Notes under the pieces: generated by a model
Told to the model about the DNA's origin: nothing
The model's input: only the letters and a program-made list of their open reading frames with translations
Databases searched by the model: none
Program-made: the position numbers and the translations under genes
Source of the DNA: Chloroflexi bacterium GWC2_73_18
Lineage (GTDB): Bacteria > Chloroflexota > Limnocylindria > Limnocylindrales > CSP1-4
Reading direction: 5' to 3'
Length of the DNA: 40,926 bases
Assembly: GCA_001794945.1 (NCBI GenBank)
Contig: MGMJ01000121.1
Coordinates: 2,077-43,002, forward strand
Shown: piece by piece, positions 33,792 to 40,926 of the stretch
How positions within the stretch are numbered: the first letter of the stretch is position 1
Layout of the letters: the number at the start of each line of letters is the position of its first letter

Positions 33792-34838
33792 CTAGACCGC
33801 CAGCTCCTCGGGGTGGAGCGTGGCCGTCGCGGCGTCTGCCGGATCCACCAGGCCCTCGTGGATCAGGCGGCGCAGGTCCGCCTCGAGCGTCCGCATGCCG
33901 GCCGCCGCGCCCGTCTGGATGACGTTGCGCAACTGGTTGGTCTTGCCCTCCTTGATCAGGTTGCGGATCGCCGGCGTGGCGAGCATCACCTCGAAGGCGG
34001 CGACTCTCCCCCCTTCGTCCCGGCGCGGCAGGAGCACCTGGTGGAGGATCGCCAGGAGCGTCTGCGAGAGCTGGATCCGGACCTGGCGCTGCTGCCCGGG
34101 GGGGAAGACGTCGACGATCCGGTCGACCGCCTGGGCGGTGTCGTTGGTGTGGAGCGTGGCGAGGACCAGGTGGCCCGTCTCCGCCAGCGTCAGCACCGCC
34201 GCGATCGTCTCGAGGTCGCGCATCTCCCCCACCTGCACGACGTCGGGGTTCTCGCGCAGCGCGGCGCGCAGGGCGCGGGCGAAGTCGAGGGTGTCCGAGC
34301 CGACCTCCCGCTGCACCACGATCGAGCGACGGTGGCGGTGGACGTACTCGATCGGGTCCTCGATGGTGATGACGTTGACCGCCCGTTCGCGATTGACCCG
34401 GTCGACCATGGCGGCCAGGGTGGTCGACTTGCCGGCGCCGGTCGGGCCGGTCACCAGGATCAGGCCATTCGGCCGACCGACCAGCTCGGCGCAGACGGCC
34501 GGCGCTCCGAGCGCCTCGAGCGAGGGGATCTCGTAGGGGACGAGCCGCAGGGCGCCGGCGAGCGTGCCGCGCTGGAAGAAGAGGTTGGCGCGGATGCGCG
34601 CGGTCTCGCCGAAGGCGAAGCTGAAGTCGATCTCGCGGCGCGACTGGAGCTCGCTCCAGCGTTCCCCCGCGAGCGTGCGGGCGAGCGCGGCCGTCTCGTC
34701 AGGGAGGAGCGGCGCCGTCTCCAGCGGGACGAGCGCGCCATCGACGCGCGCCGTCGGTGGGACCCCCGGGGCAAAGAGAAGGTCCGAGCCGTTCCGCTCG
34801 GCGACCGCGCGCAGGAGCGCCTCGAGCCGTCCGTCCAC
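33792..34838 (-). CDS. pilT: Type IV pilus retraction ATPase PilT
   Basis: This 348-residue protein has the PilT layout. The N-terminal PAS-like part contains VDGRLEALLRAVAERNGSDL. Walker A is in LVTGPTGAGKSTTLAAMVDR near residue 130, the Asp box in VITIEDPIEYVHRHR, Walker B in NPDVVQVGEMRDLETIAAVL, and the His box in HLVLATLHTNDTAQAVDRIV. The retraction motif AIRNLIKEGKTNQLRNVIQT is present. It lacks the zinc-binding cysteines of PilB. The GTG at 34838 gives the normal family length; the frame is open for 250 more codons upstream but is low-complexity there. The gene is convergent with pilA, so extension and retraction genes are separately transcribed. Confidence 0.92.
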   Translation of the reverse strand: MDGRLEALLRAVAERNGSDLLFAPGVPPTARVDGALVPLETAPLLPDETAALARTLAGERWSELQSRREIDFSFAFGETARIRANLFFQRGTLAGALRLVPYEIPSLEALGAPAVCAELVGRPNGLILVTGPTGAGKSTTLAAMVDRVNRERAVNVITIEDPIEYVHRHRRSIVVQREVGSDTLDFARALRAALRENPDVVQVGEMRDLETIAAVLTLAETGHLVLATLHTNDTAQAVDRIVDVFPPGQQRQVRIQLSQTLLAILHQVLLPRRDEGGRVAAFEVMLATPAIRNLIKEGKTNQLRNVIQTGAAAGMRTLEADLRRLIHEGLVDPADAATATLHPEELAV

Positions 34839-35615
34839 CTCGCCGGCTAGCCTCGCTTGCAGGGACAGGCCGTGACCACTTGGGCGAAGTGTAAGGTCAG
34901 GCCGCGAGGTTCGCGCGACCCAGGGGGACGCCGACCGATCGAAGGCCTGCCAGGGGGAGCCCGGCGGGGACCGGCTCGGTGGGGGCGGCGGCGGCCCGGG
35001 GCGGCGGCGGCCCGGCTGGAGCGGTGCCGTCTCGCGTTCTGCTGGCCAGGACAAAGCCCGCCGCGGACCCGCCGACCCGCCCATGCCCGCCCGAAGCCAC
35101 GTACCCGCATCGATCGGGCGACGGAACGAGGACGCCGGGCCACGGCCCGCACCGTCCTGCCGGCCGCGGGGGGGCACCAGGGGGCCGCGGCGCCCACCTC
35201 GGACAAGGGGGATCGGCGCGCTGCCCCGGCCTCGCCCCCGCCCCGCACGCTCGCCCCCGCCCCACGCGCGCCCACCTCCCGGCCGGTGGCCGAGGGGATG
35301 GAGTCTGTCCTGCTGCGCAGAACGTCGGCGGGAGGCCGCCGGACGAGGCCCCCACCGCCACGAGGCCGGGCAGGCCGCGCTCCGGAGGCGGCGGCCGGGA
35401 GCGGCCCCAGGCGGCCCTCCTGGCGCTCGCCCCGCTCGAAGGCGATCCCCGGCGCGCCGGGCGCGGTGGCATGCGCCCGGAGGCCCGTCACGAACGCCTC
35501 GCGGCGGCGGCGGAGAGGGCCGGCCAGGCGATCGGGCGTCGCCTCGCGCTCGGGCGACCGCCATGGACGGTTCGAAGGGCGGGTCAGCGCCCTTCACTGG
35601 TGTACAGTCCCGGTC
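34839..35615. other. Intergenic region of about 780 bp without a recognised gene
   Basis: This stretch separates pilT (-) from the receiver-like gene (+). It is extremely GC-rich with runs of C and G. Long open frames cross it on both strands, but their translations are Arg/Pro/Ala/Gly-rich with no domain, which is typical of spurious frames at this GC content. Apart from the two promoter elements at its ends I see nothing I can name. Confidence 0.5.
34877..34893 (-). promoter_or_regulatory. -10 element of pilT with an overlapping inverted repeat
   Basis: On the - strand TACACT (34893-34888) lies 50 bp before the pilT start. CACTT (34877-34881) and AAGTG (34887-34891) form an inverted repeat across the -10 and the expected +1, where a repressor could act. 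No good -35 is visible. Confidence 0.35.
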
Positions 35616-35618
35616 GTG
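35601..35618 (+). promoter_or_regulatory. Leaderless promoter of the receiver-like gene
   Basis: TACAGT (35603-35608), with TG directly before it, lies exactly 7 nt before the GTG at 35616. The upstream TGTAC is shared with the element before the holA leader ORF. No Shine-Dalgarno sequence is present. Confidence 0.5.
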
Positions 35619-35978
35619 GGCTCCGTCCCCGTGCTGGTGGTGGCCTCCGACGATCGCTGGTTCCGCGTCCTCGAGGTGACGCTCCGGCTCGGCGGGTTCG
35701 ATGCGACCAGGTGCCGCTCCATCGCGGAGGCGGCACAGCAGCGGGGACCGCGGCGATCGCCACGGGCGATCGTGCTCGACCTCGCCGCCGAGGCGGGGGC
35801 GGTCGACGAGGTCGGCATCGAGCGACTCGCGGCCGGCGCCACGGTGCCCGTGGTGGTGATCCTCTCCGCGCCGCGAGACGCCCTGCGTGAGACGCTCGCC
35901 GCCGCGGGCGCGCGGGTCCTCCTTCGGCCGTACGCGCCGTCGGCGCTCTACGCTGCGCTCACGCCGGCCGGCGCCTAG
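35616..35978 (+). CDS. Stand-alone receiver-like (CheY-fold) protein
   Basis: This 120-residue protein matches the length and strand-helix rhythm of a receiver domain. VPVLVVASDDRWFRVLEVTL gives beta1 with an acidic pair; RAIVLDLAAEAG places the possible phosphoacceptor Asp; VPVVVILSAPRDAL gives beta4 with Ser; RVLLRPYAPSALYAAL is the beta5-alpha5 region, in which the usual conserved Lys is replaced by Arg. There is no output domain. It could be a weakly phosphorylatable or phospho-independent signalling module. No kinase is encoded nearby. The frame is open far upstream but is not coding there. Confidence 0.6.
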   Translation: MGSVPVLVVASDDRWFRVLEVTLRLGGFDATRCRSIAEAAQQRGPRRSPRAIVLDLAAEAGAVDEVGIERLAAGATVPVVVILSAPRDALRETLAAAGARVLLRPYAPSALYAALTPAGA

Positions 35979-36078
35979 GGGGAGGCGGCCCGGCGGGATC
36001 GCCGAACGCCGTCGGGGCGCCGACGAGGCCGATCGGTCCGCTCACGCCGCCAGGATCGGCGGCCGTGTCGATCGGGCG

Positions 36079-36231
36079 TCAGCCCTCCTGCTCGAGCTCG
36101 AGCGCCTCCTCGTCGGCCTCCTCGGTCAGCTTGAGCCAGACGAAGAGGCCGGCCAGGACGATCAGCGGGATGACGATCAGGGCGGCGAGCGTCACGCCGA
36201 GCGCGACGGCGACCATGCGCAGTGCCTTCAT
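36079..36231 (-). CDS. 50-residue single-span membrane protein
   Basis: A start ATG with a strong AAGGAGG site 8 nt upstream opens a 50-codon frame. Residues 6-33 form one long hydrophobic helix (MVAVALGVTLAALIVIPLIV at its core), followed by an acidic tail (LTEEADEEALELEQEG). The topology is probably N-in with a short charged tail. It lies 24 bp after the duplicated-domain gene, at the end of the psuG/ABC operon, so it may be an accessory of the exporter. I do not recognise a family. The good ribosome site and clear helix make it a likely real gene. Confidence 0.7.
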   Translation of the reverse strand: MKALRMVAVALGVTLAALIVIPLIVLAGLFVWLKLTEEADEEALELEQEG

Positions 36232-36255
36232 GGGTCGTTCCTCCTTACGGTCGGA

Positions 36256-36786
36256 TCATTCGGACGGCGGTGCGGCGCTGGGCGCCGGCCTGGGCTGGTC
36301 GCGCCAGGCGGGGCCCTGGGCGACCATCTGTTCGATGTCCTCGCGAGTGAACTCGGCCAGCACGTGCCGGGAGCCAGCCTGCGTCTGCATCAGGAGCCGC
36401 AACACGAAGGCGCCGTCCTGTTCGAAGAAGAAGACGTCGCGGGGGCGCTGCTGGTCGATGTAGCGGCCCAGGACGCGGAGCGCCTTCTCGTAGCGGCCGG
36501 CCCGGGCGAAGTCCGGCGGCGGGGAGGCCGGGTTGCGGCGGGTGATCGCCTCCTCCATGAAGCGGGCGATGTCGTCGTCGAGGAAGGTGAGCGTCTCCTT
36601 CTGTTGCTGCGCGATCGACTCCGACCACTGCCCGGTGGCGCCGCCCATGGCGAGCCCCTGCACGATGAAGCCGTCGGGCGCCTCGGCCAGCAGGATCTCG
36701 CGCATCCCGTGCTGGTCCAGGAAGGCGCCGATCGAGCGCAGGACCTCTTCGTAGTCCTGGCGCGGGCTCCCCTCGTAGATGCGCAT
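36256..36786 (-). CDS. Conserved-looking protein with an internal domain duplication, function unknown
   Basis: This is a 176-residue soluble protein. Residues 11-45 (from DYEEVLRSIGAFLDQHG) align with residues 98-132 (from GRYEKALRVLGRYIDQQ), sharing Y-E-x2-L-R-x-I/L-G-x-F/Y-L/I-D-Q-x3-R-E/D. The following parts, 66-80 (LTFLDDDIARFMEEA) and 143-157, also match. It therefore consists of two copies of a roughly 70-residue alpha/beta unit joined by a Pro-rich linker, with a Pro/Ala-rich tail. No catalytic motif is evident. It starts 13 bp after the last permease gene with GGAGGG upstream and belongs to the ABC operon. Confidence 0.65.
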   Translation of the reverse strand: MRIYEGSPRQDYEEVLRSIGAFLDQHGMREILLAEAPDGFIVQGLAMGGATGQWSESIAQQQKETLTFLDDDIARFMEEAITRRNPASPPPDFARAGRYEKALRVLGRYIDQQRPRDVFFFEQDGAFVLRLLMQTQAGSRHVLAEFTREDIEQMVAQGPAWRDQPRPAPSAAPPSE

Positions 36787-36799
36787 CCAGCGCCCTCCC

Positions 36800-37753
36800 T
36801 CAGGAGCCGCTCGTGCGGTCGATCAGCCCCCGGTCCTTGGCCCGCCGCTCGCTCAGGCGGAAGACGGTCGCCGCCACGAGTGTAACCAGCGCGCTGGTGG
36901 CCAGCAAGGCGGCCGTTATCTCGATGCCCCCGGGGGTGGCGTGACCGCTCAGCTCGGCCCACAGCGAGCCATCCCCCCCGATCGCCGAGGCGCTCCCCGG
37001 CACGAGGGCCTGCCGGACTCCCTCGAGCCACCAGGTGAGCGGCGTGAGCAACCCGGCCGCCTGTGCCATCGCAGGCAGGACGTGCAGGGGGAAGACGGCG
37101 CCGACGACGAGGAAAAGGGCGCCGGCGGCCGCCTCCGGGTAGGACCACGACTCCTGGCGCGTCTGCAGGCAGACGGCGGCGAGCATCGCCCCGAGCGCCA
37201 CGATGGCGACCAGCCCGAGCGGCATAGCGACGGCCAGGAGCGGCCAGTCGACCCGCGCCAGGTCGAGCGGGACGCCGAGGAAGGCGACCCCCACGGCGAG
37301 GGTGATCGCCGCGCCCATCGCCCCGATGGCGAGCCGTGCCATGCCGCGGCCGAGGAGGACGATCCCGAACGCGCTCGGGCTGACGTAGACGTACTTGAGC
37401 ATCCGGTAGCGCTCGCGGTCGTCGAGGACCGACCAGGCGAGCCCCGCCATCCCGCTCACGACGAACGACCAGAGGGCGCTGCCGACGACGACGAAGGCGC
37501 GCAGCCCTCGCCCGGCCGATCCGCCGATCACCTCGATCATGACCACCAGGATGAGCGCCGCGGCGACCGGCTTGGCGACCGAGTAGATGAAGAAGAGGAG
37601 CGGGTCGGTCCAGTTCGCCTCCATCTGCCAGCCGAGCCGGGCGGCGGTGGCGAAGCTGCGCCAGGCGTCGCGGACCGGCCGACCGCGCAGGCGCCCCGGA
37701 TCGAGGGCCACCGCCTCGCTCATCGCCGAGCCGCTCACCGCCGTCCTGCTCAT
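36800..37753 (-). CDS. ABC-2 type permease B
   Basis: This 317-residue membrane protein has six predicted spans, such as LFFIYSVAKPVAAALILVVM near residues 53-72 and AAGALFLVVGAVFPLHVLPA near residues 213-232. The order of spans, with a long cytoplasmic loop after the second, is typical of ABC-2 exporters (drug, polysaccharide or lipid export). The ATG overlaps the stop of permease A (ATGA). The two permeases are different in sequence and probably form a heterodimer with one ATPase type. The C-terminus is short and charged. Confidence 0.82.
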   Translation of the reverse strand: MSRTAVSGSAMSEAVALDPGRLRGRPVRDAWRSFATAARLGWQMEANWTDPLLFFIYSVAKPVAAALILVVMIEVIGGSAGRGLRAFVVVGSALWSFVVSGMAGLAWSVLDDRERYRMLKYVYVSPSAFGIVLLGRGMARLAIGAMGAAITLAVGVAFLGVPLDLARVDWPLLAVAMPLGLVAIVALGAMLAAVCLQTRQESWSYPEAAAGALFLVVGAVFPLHVLPAMAQAAGLLTPLTWWLEGVRQALVPGSASAIGGDGSLWAELSGHATPGGIEITAALLATSALVTLVAATVFRLSERRAKDRGLIDRTSGS

Positions 37754-38628
37754 CTCCAGCGCGTCACCAGGCGGCCCTCGCGCCGCGCCAGGCGCTCGAG
37801 CGTGCGCAGCGCGAACCGGGCGGCCACCAGGAAGACGATGGTCATGGCGACCAGGATGAGCGCCTCGACCTCGGGCGTCGGCGTGCCGAGGGTGACGGCC
37901 GAGCCGGCGAAGGCGAGCTGGCGCATGGCGTCGAGGCCGACCGCCAGCGGCAGCGTGGCGATCGCCATGGCCCCGAGGAAGCCGAGCCGCCCGACCGGGA
38001 AGTTGAGCCCTGAAACGAAGTAGACCGGCTCCTGCAGCAGCTGGGTCAGGTGCCACGCCTCTCGCCCCCACATCAGGAAGAGGCTGGCCAGGACCATGCC
38101 GAGGCCGTAGAGGGCGGCGAGGGTCAGCACGAAGACGGCGAGGAGGAGCGCCCACTGCGCCACGCTGAACGTGACGCCGTAGAGGAGGGTGGCGATGACG
38201 AGGACGACCGCGCCCCGCGTCGAGCTCATGACGAGGCCCCCGATGGCCATCCCGAAGAGGACGCTCATGAGGTCCATCGGCGCGGCGAAGTAGAGCTCGA
38301 GGTTGCCCTGGTCGCGCTCCCAGTAGAGCTGCGCCGCCATCATCCAGATGACGTTGATCCAGAAGGCGCTCATCGCCCCACCCAGGACGACGAAACCGAC
38401 GTACTCGGGCGGAGCCGCCAGGGCGCGGTAGACGAAGACGAAGCTCGACGTGGTGAGGAACGGCAGGAGGATCTCGAAGAAGACCCACGACGGCTCCCGC
38501 GCCAGCCCGGCGATGCGCGGGTAGGCGCGGCCGGCGACGCTGCGCAGGTTGTTGGCGAGGATGCGCCCGCGGTTCCAGCGCGCCGCCTCGCGCGGGCCGG
38601 CGGTCTGCCGGTGGACGAGGGCGTTCAC
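37750..38628 (-). CDS. ABC-2 type permease A
   Basis: This 292-residue permease has an amphipathic N-terminal segment, then spans including EPSWVFFEILLPFLTTSSFV, YVGFVVLGGAMSAFWINVIW and ALLLAVFVLTLAALYGLGMV. YWERDQGNLELYFAAPMDLM is the cytoplasmic coupling region seen in ABC-2 permeases. The GTG start overlaps the ATPase stop (GTGA, 38625-38628). The frame is open through the ATPase gene but is coding only from here. The cargo cannot be told from sequence. Confidence 0.82.
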   Translation of the reverse strand: MNALVHRQTAGPREAARWNRGRILANNLRSVAGRAYPRIAGLAREPSWVFFEILLPFLTTSSFVFVYRALAAPPEYVGFVVLGGAMSAFWINVIWMMAAQLYWERDQGNLELYFAAPMDLMSVLFGMAIGGLVMSSTRGAVVLVIATLLYGVTFSVAQWALLLAVFVLTLAALYGLGMVLASLFLMWGREAWHLTQLLQEPVYFVSGLNFPVGRLGFLGAMAIATLPLAVGLDAMRQLAFAGSAVTLGTPTPEVEALILVAMTIVFLVAARFALRTLERLARREGRLVTRWR

Positions 38629-39755
38629 GTGGCGAGCGGCTCGTCGGACGGCTCGCCCGGCTCGTGCGGGTGGGTCGTGTGCGACGGACCCGGGGCGGCC
38701 GGCTCCGCCCCCGGCATCGGTGGCCGCGCGCCATCGCCTTCCGCCTCGTCCTCGAAGCCACGTCCGACCAGCTCGACGAAGACGTCCTCGAGGGTCGGCT
38801 CCGACTTCCGGAGCGCCACGATCCGCGCCCCCAGCTCGCCGAGCGCGCCGACGACACCGCCGAGCGCGGCGTCGTCGCGGAGGACCAGGGTGATCGCCAC
38901 GGTCCCGCGCCCGGCCGCCTCTCGCCCGGTGTCGGCCTCGGAGGCGGGCACCGCGCTGACGACCCCGGGGAGCGGCGCCAGCGCCCGCGCGCCGGCCGCC
39001 AGGCGATCGACCTCGAGGCGGAAGATCGACTCCCGCTGGACGCGCCGCTTCAACTCGGCCGGCGTACCGATCGCCAGGATCCGCCCGCGGTCGACGATGG
39101 CGATCCGCTCGCACAGCTCGTCGGCCTCGGCCATGTAGTGGGTCGTCAGCAGGATCGTGCGGCCGGGGACGGCGGCCCGCCAGGCGGTCATCAGCTCTCG
39201 GACCGCCCGCGCCGCCCCCACGTCGAGCCCCAGCGTCGGCTCGTCGAGGAAGAGGATCCACGGGTCGTTGAGCAGTCCGCGCGCCACGTTGAGCTTCTGG
39301 CGCTGGCCGGTGGAGAGCGTCGAGACCCGCTGCTCGCGCTGCTCCGTCAGGCCGACCAGCTCCACCAGCTCGTCGACGCGGCGCCAGCCCTCGCGGGTCC
39401 CCAGCCCGTAGAACTGGCTGAACATCCAGAGCTGCTCGCGGGTGGTCAGGATGCCGTAGCCCGACTGCTCCCCACCGGCGACCATGTTCATGATGCGGCG
39501 GATCTGCTTCGTCTCGGAAACGACATCGAAGCCGAAGACGCGGGCGCTCCCCGAGGTCGGCAGCAGCAGCGTCGTCAGGATCTTGATGAGCGTCGTCTTG
39601 CCCGCGCCGTTGGGCCCGAGCAGGCCGAAGAACTCGCCCGGCTCGACGCGCACGTCCACACCGGCCAGGGCGGTGACCGGCCGCGGCTTGATCCGGTAGA
39701 TGCGCTCCAGTCCGCGCGTCTCGACGGCGGGCGGCGTGGGACCGGCCTCGGTCAC
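38625..39755 (-). CDS. ABC exporter ATP-binding protein
   Basis: This 376-residue protein has an ABC ATPase domain with Walker A GLLGPNGAGKTTLIKIL near residue 44. The signature is VSTLSTGQRQKLNVARGLL, Walker B is DPWILFLDEPTLGLD, and the switch His is in ILLTTHYMAEADEL. A C-terminal DUF4162-like domain of drug/Nod-factor exporters follows, then an unusual Pro/Glu/His-rich tail (HTTHPHEPGEP). The GTG start overlaps the psuG stop by 4 nt, and the two permeases follow with equal overlaps. It energises export rather than uptake, judging from its permease partners. Confidence 0.93.
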   Translation of the reverse strand: MTEAGPTPPAVETRGLERIYRIKPRPVTALAGVDVRVEPGEFFGLLGPNGAGKTTLIKILTTLLLPTSGSARVFGFDVVSETKQIRRIMNMVAGGEQSGYGILTTREQLWMFSQFYGLGTREGWRRVDELVELVGLTEQREQRVSTLSTGQRQKLNVARGLLNDPWILFLDEPTLGLDVGAARAVRELMTAWRAAVPGRTILLTTHYMAEADELCERIAIVDRGRILAIGTPAELKRRVQRESIFRLEVDRLAAGARALAPLPGVVSAVPASEADTGREAAGRGTVAITLVLRDDAALGGVVGALGELGARIVALRKSEPTLEDVFVELVGRGFEDEAEGDGARPPMPGAEPAAPGPSHTTHPHEPGEPSDEPLAT

Positions 39756-40705
39756 GCGCGCGCCCGGTCCCCACCCGAGTAGCGCAGCAGCGCCACGGCG
39801 ATCCGGGCGGCGATCCCGGCGTTGTGCTCGATGAGGGCGCGGTTGGCGACGACCGAGCGGCCCCCGGTCAGCTCGCCGATCCTGGCGAGCAGCCAGGGCG
39901 TGGCGGCCGCGCCGGTGATCTCCGCCGCACCGGCCTCGGCGAGCGCCTGCGCGATCGCTTCCCGGGCGTCTTCGCGGGGGAGCTCGGCCTCGCGGGGGAC
40001 GGGAACGGCAAAGACGATGCCGGTCCCGAGACCGAGCCCCCAGTGGCGGATGGCGAGCGCGGCCGCCTCCTCGGGCGTGCCGACCCCGGCCGGCACGGGC
40101 AGGCCGGTCTCGCGGGCCCAGAAGCCGGGCAGCTCGTCGGTCCCGCAGCCGACGACCGGGACGCCCCGGGTCTCGAGGTACTCGAGCGTGAGCCGCGCGT
40201 CGACGATCGACTTGGGGCCCGAGCAGACGACCGCCACCGGCGTACGGGCCAGCTCCTCGAGATCGGCCGAGACGTCGAAGCTGCGCCCGGCGTCGTGGTG
40301 GACGCCGCCGATCCCGCCGGTGGCGAGGATGGCGATCCCCGCGGCGTGGGCGGCGATCATCGTGGCCGAGACGGTCGTGCCGGCCCAGCCGGGGCGGCCG
40401 AGCGCCGCGGCCAGCGTGTGGCGCGACGCCTTGGACGCGTCCTCCGCGGCGCTGAGTTCCTCCAGCGCTTCGCGCCGCAGTCCGACGAGCAGGCGCCCGT
40501 CATGGACCGCGACCGTGGCCGGGACGGCGCCTTCGCCGCGCACGCGCGCCTCGCAGGCGAGCGCCACCTCCAGGTTGAGCGGGCGCGGCAGCCCGTGCGT
40601 GATGAGGCTCGACTCGAGCGCGACGACGGCGCGGCCGCTGCGCAGCGCGTGGCGCACGTCGGCCGCGACGACCGGCCCGACCGCGGGCACGCCGGGGAGG
40701 ACCAT
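39752..40705 (-). CDS. psuG: Pseudouridine-5'-phosphate glycosidase family (PsuG/IndA)
   Basis: This 317-residue protein has all the family blocks: VVALESSLITHGLPRP near residues 27-42, the ASKASRHTLAAAL block, ILATGGIGGVHHDA, and VVCSGPKSIVDARL with the catalytic Lys. The C-terminus has TPWLLARIGELTGGRSVVAN, then ALIEHNAGIAARIA. PsuG breaks the C-glycosidic bond of pseudouridine monophosphate to uracil and ribose phosphate. The ATG at 40705 follows a TACCCT hexamer by exactly 7 nt, so the open frame upstream is not used. The usual kinase partner PsuK is absent; instead psuG heads an operon with an ABC exporter. Confidence 0.92.
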   Translation of the reverse strand: MVLPGVPAVGPVVAADVRHALRSGRAVVALESSLITHGLPRPLNLEVALACEARVRGEGAVPATVAVHDGRLLVGLRREALEELSAAEDASKASRHTLAAALGRPGWAGTTVSATMIAAHAAGIAILATGGIGGVHHDAGRSFDVSADLEELARTPVAVVCSGPKSIVDARLTLEYLETRGVPVVGCGTDELPGFWARETGLPVPAGVGTPEEAAALAIRHWGLGLGTGIVFAVPVPREAELPREDAREAIAQALAEAGAAEITGAAATPWLLARIGELTGGRSVVANRALIEHNAGIAARIAVALLRYSGGDRARA

Positions 40706-40712
40706 CGGCGAC

Positions 40713-40718
40713 AGGGTA
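40713..40718 (-). promoter_or_regulatory. Leaderless -10 element of psuG
   Basis: TACCCT on the - strand, then 7 nt, then the psuG ATG; no Shine-Dalgarno sequence fits in the gap. It is divergent from the matching element at 40798-40803. Confidence 0.5.
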
Positions 40719-40797
40719 ACGCAGCGGGGTGCATGGAGGCGATCGGCGGCGGCGTGGGCACGCGCGAAGCATCCCGCCGCGACAACGTCCGGTCTGC

Positions 40798-40803
40798 TAG
40801 CGT
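40798..40803 (+). promoter_or_regulatory. Leaderless -10 element of the divergent + strand gene
   Basis: TAGCGT, preceded by TGC as an extended -10, lies exactly 7 nt before the ATG at 40811. The arrangement mirrors the psuG promoter 80 bp away on the other strand. Confidence 0.5.
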
Positions 40804-40810
40804 CCCGGTC

Positions 40811-40926
40811 ATGAACGCAGCGACTGTCGTGCCGCGCCGACGCGGCCGCCTCCGCCCGCCCATGACCCCGGAGGTGATCCGCCGCCAGGTCGTCGTCGAG
40901 GAGCACGACCTCTCTCCCGACGGCCG
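40811..40926 (+). CDS. Start of a probable S9-type (prolyl oligopeptidase/acylaminoacyl) peptidase, 3'-truncated
   Basis: Only 38 codons are inside the window. After a basic leader, the sequence MTPEVIRRQVVVEEHDLSPD resembles the start of the N-terminal beta-propeller of S9 peptidases, where a D/HxLSPDG strand is typical. The same motif also occurs in TolB-like propellers, so the peptidase call is a guess from one motif. The leaderless element fixes the ATG at 40811; a second ATG at 40862 is possible. It diverges from psuG with 105 bp between the starts. Confidence 0.4.
   Translation, partial: MNAATVVPRRRGRLRPPMTPEVIRRQVVVEEHDLSPDG

Noticed and set aside
34847-34879. Ten-codon leader peptide before pilT starting at a GTG near the +1
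   Set aside because: The expected start nucleotide is an A one base before this GTG, so the leaderless spacing does not fit; the ORF is too short to judge.
34857-35615. Long open frames on both strands between pilT and the receiver-like gene
   Set aside because: Low-complexity basic translations, no ribosome site, no domain; the real genes start at 34838 (-) and 35616 (+).

Overview
The window is very GC-rich (about 70% by eye) chromosomal DNA of a free-living bacterium. It has no rRNA, tRNA, transposase, phage gene or CRISPR array. The gene set suggests a Gram-positive-type (monoderm) high-GC lineage: an Obg-NadD-RsfS block, a type IV pilus locus with an A24-only prepilin peptidase and no secretin, a lipoprotein sugar-binding protein, and leaderless genes mixed with Shine-Dalgarno genes. 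An uncultured Chloroflexota (Limnocylindria-like) fits best, but that is an inference and not proven here.

Layout. (1) 1-12000, housekeeping. comEC is split into a channel ORF and a metallo-beta-lactamase ORF, followed by holA on the + strand. On the - strand lie a small zinc-ribbon protein, obgE-nadD-rsfS, a LysM/M23 peptidase, rho, and pyrG-fsa. (2) 12240-26991, a two-armed carbohydrate utilisation locus that diverges at about 19.5-19.9 kb. The left arm (-) holds a lipoprotein binding protein, two permeases, a DeoR-type regulator, an SDR, a class III aminotransferase and an aldose-epimerase-like protein. The right arm (+) holds a class I aldolase, FGGY kinase, FucI-like isomerase, zinc alcohol dehydrogenase, a second class III aminotransferase and a HAD phosphatase. 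Together they make a mutarotase-isomerase-kinase-aldolase-dehydrogenase route resembling fucose or rhamnose catabolism, with two unexpected aminotransferases and no dedicated transporter ATPase. (3) 27201-34838, type IV pilus assembly: prepilin peptidase, PilB, PilC, two minor prepilins, a pilin fused to a beta-propeller, a major pilin, and convergent pilT. With comEC this makes DNA uptake plausible. (4) 35616-40926: a lone receiver-like protein, a - strand operon (psuG, ABC ATPase, two ABC-2 permeases, a duplicated-domain protein, a 50-residue membrane protein), and the start of a probable S9-type peptidase.

The non-coding signals are the least explained part. Five starts have a TANNNT-like hexamer exactly 7 nt before ATG/GTG, which suggests leaderless mRNAs. 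Two copies of a roughly 109-bp multi-hairpin repeat lie at operon boundaries (9101-9209 and 12092-12199). Between the second copy and pyrG, a -10-like TACGAT lies 7 nt before the first base of a 13-14 bp arm whose complement is about 120 nt downstream, a candidate structured RNA of about 150 nt. Good -35/-10 pairs precede the M23 peptidase, rho, pyrG and both arms of the sugar locus. Adjacent genes often overlap by ATGA or GTGA, so operons can be drawn with some confidence.
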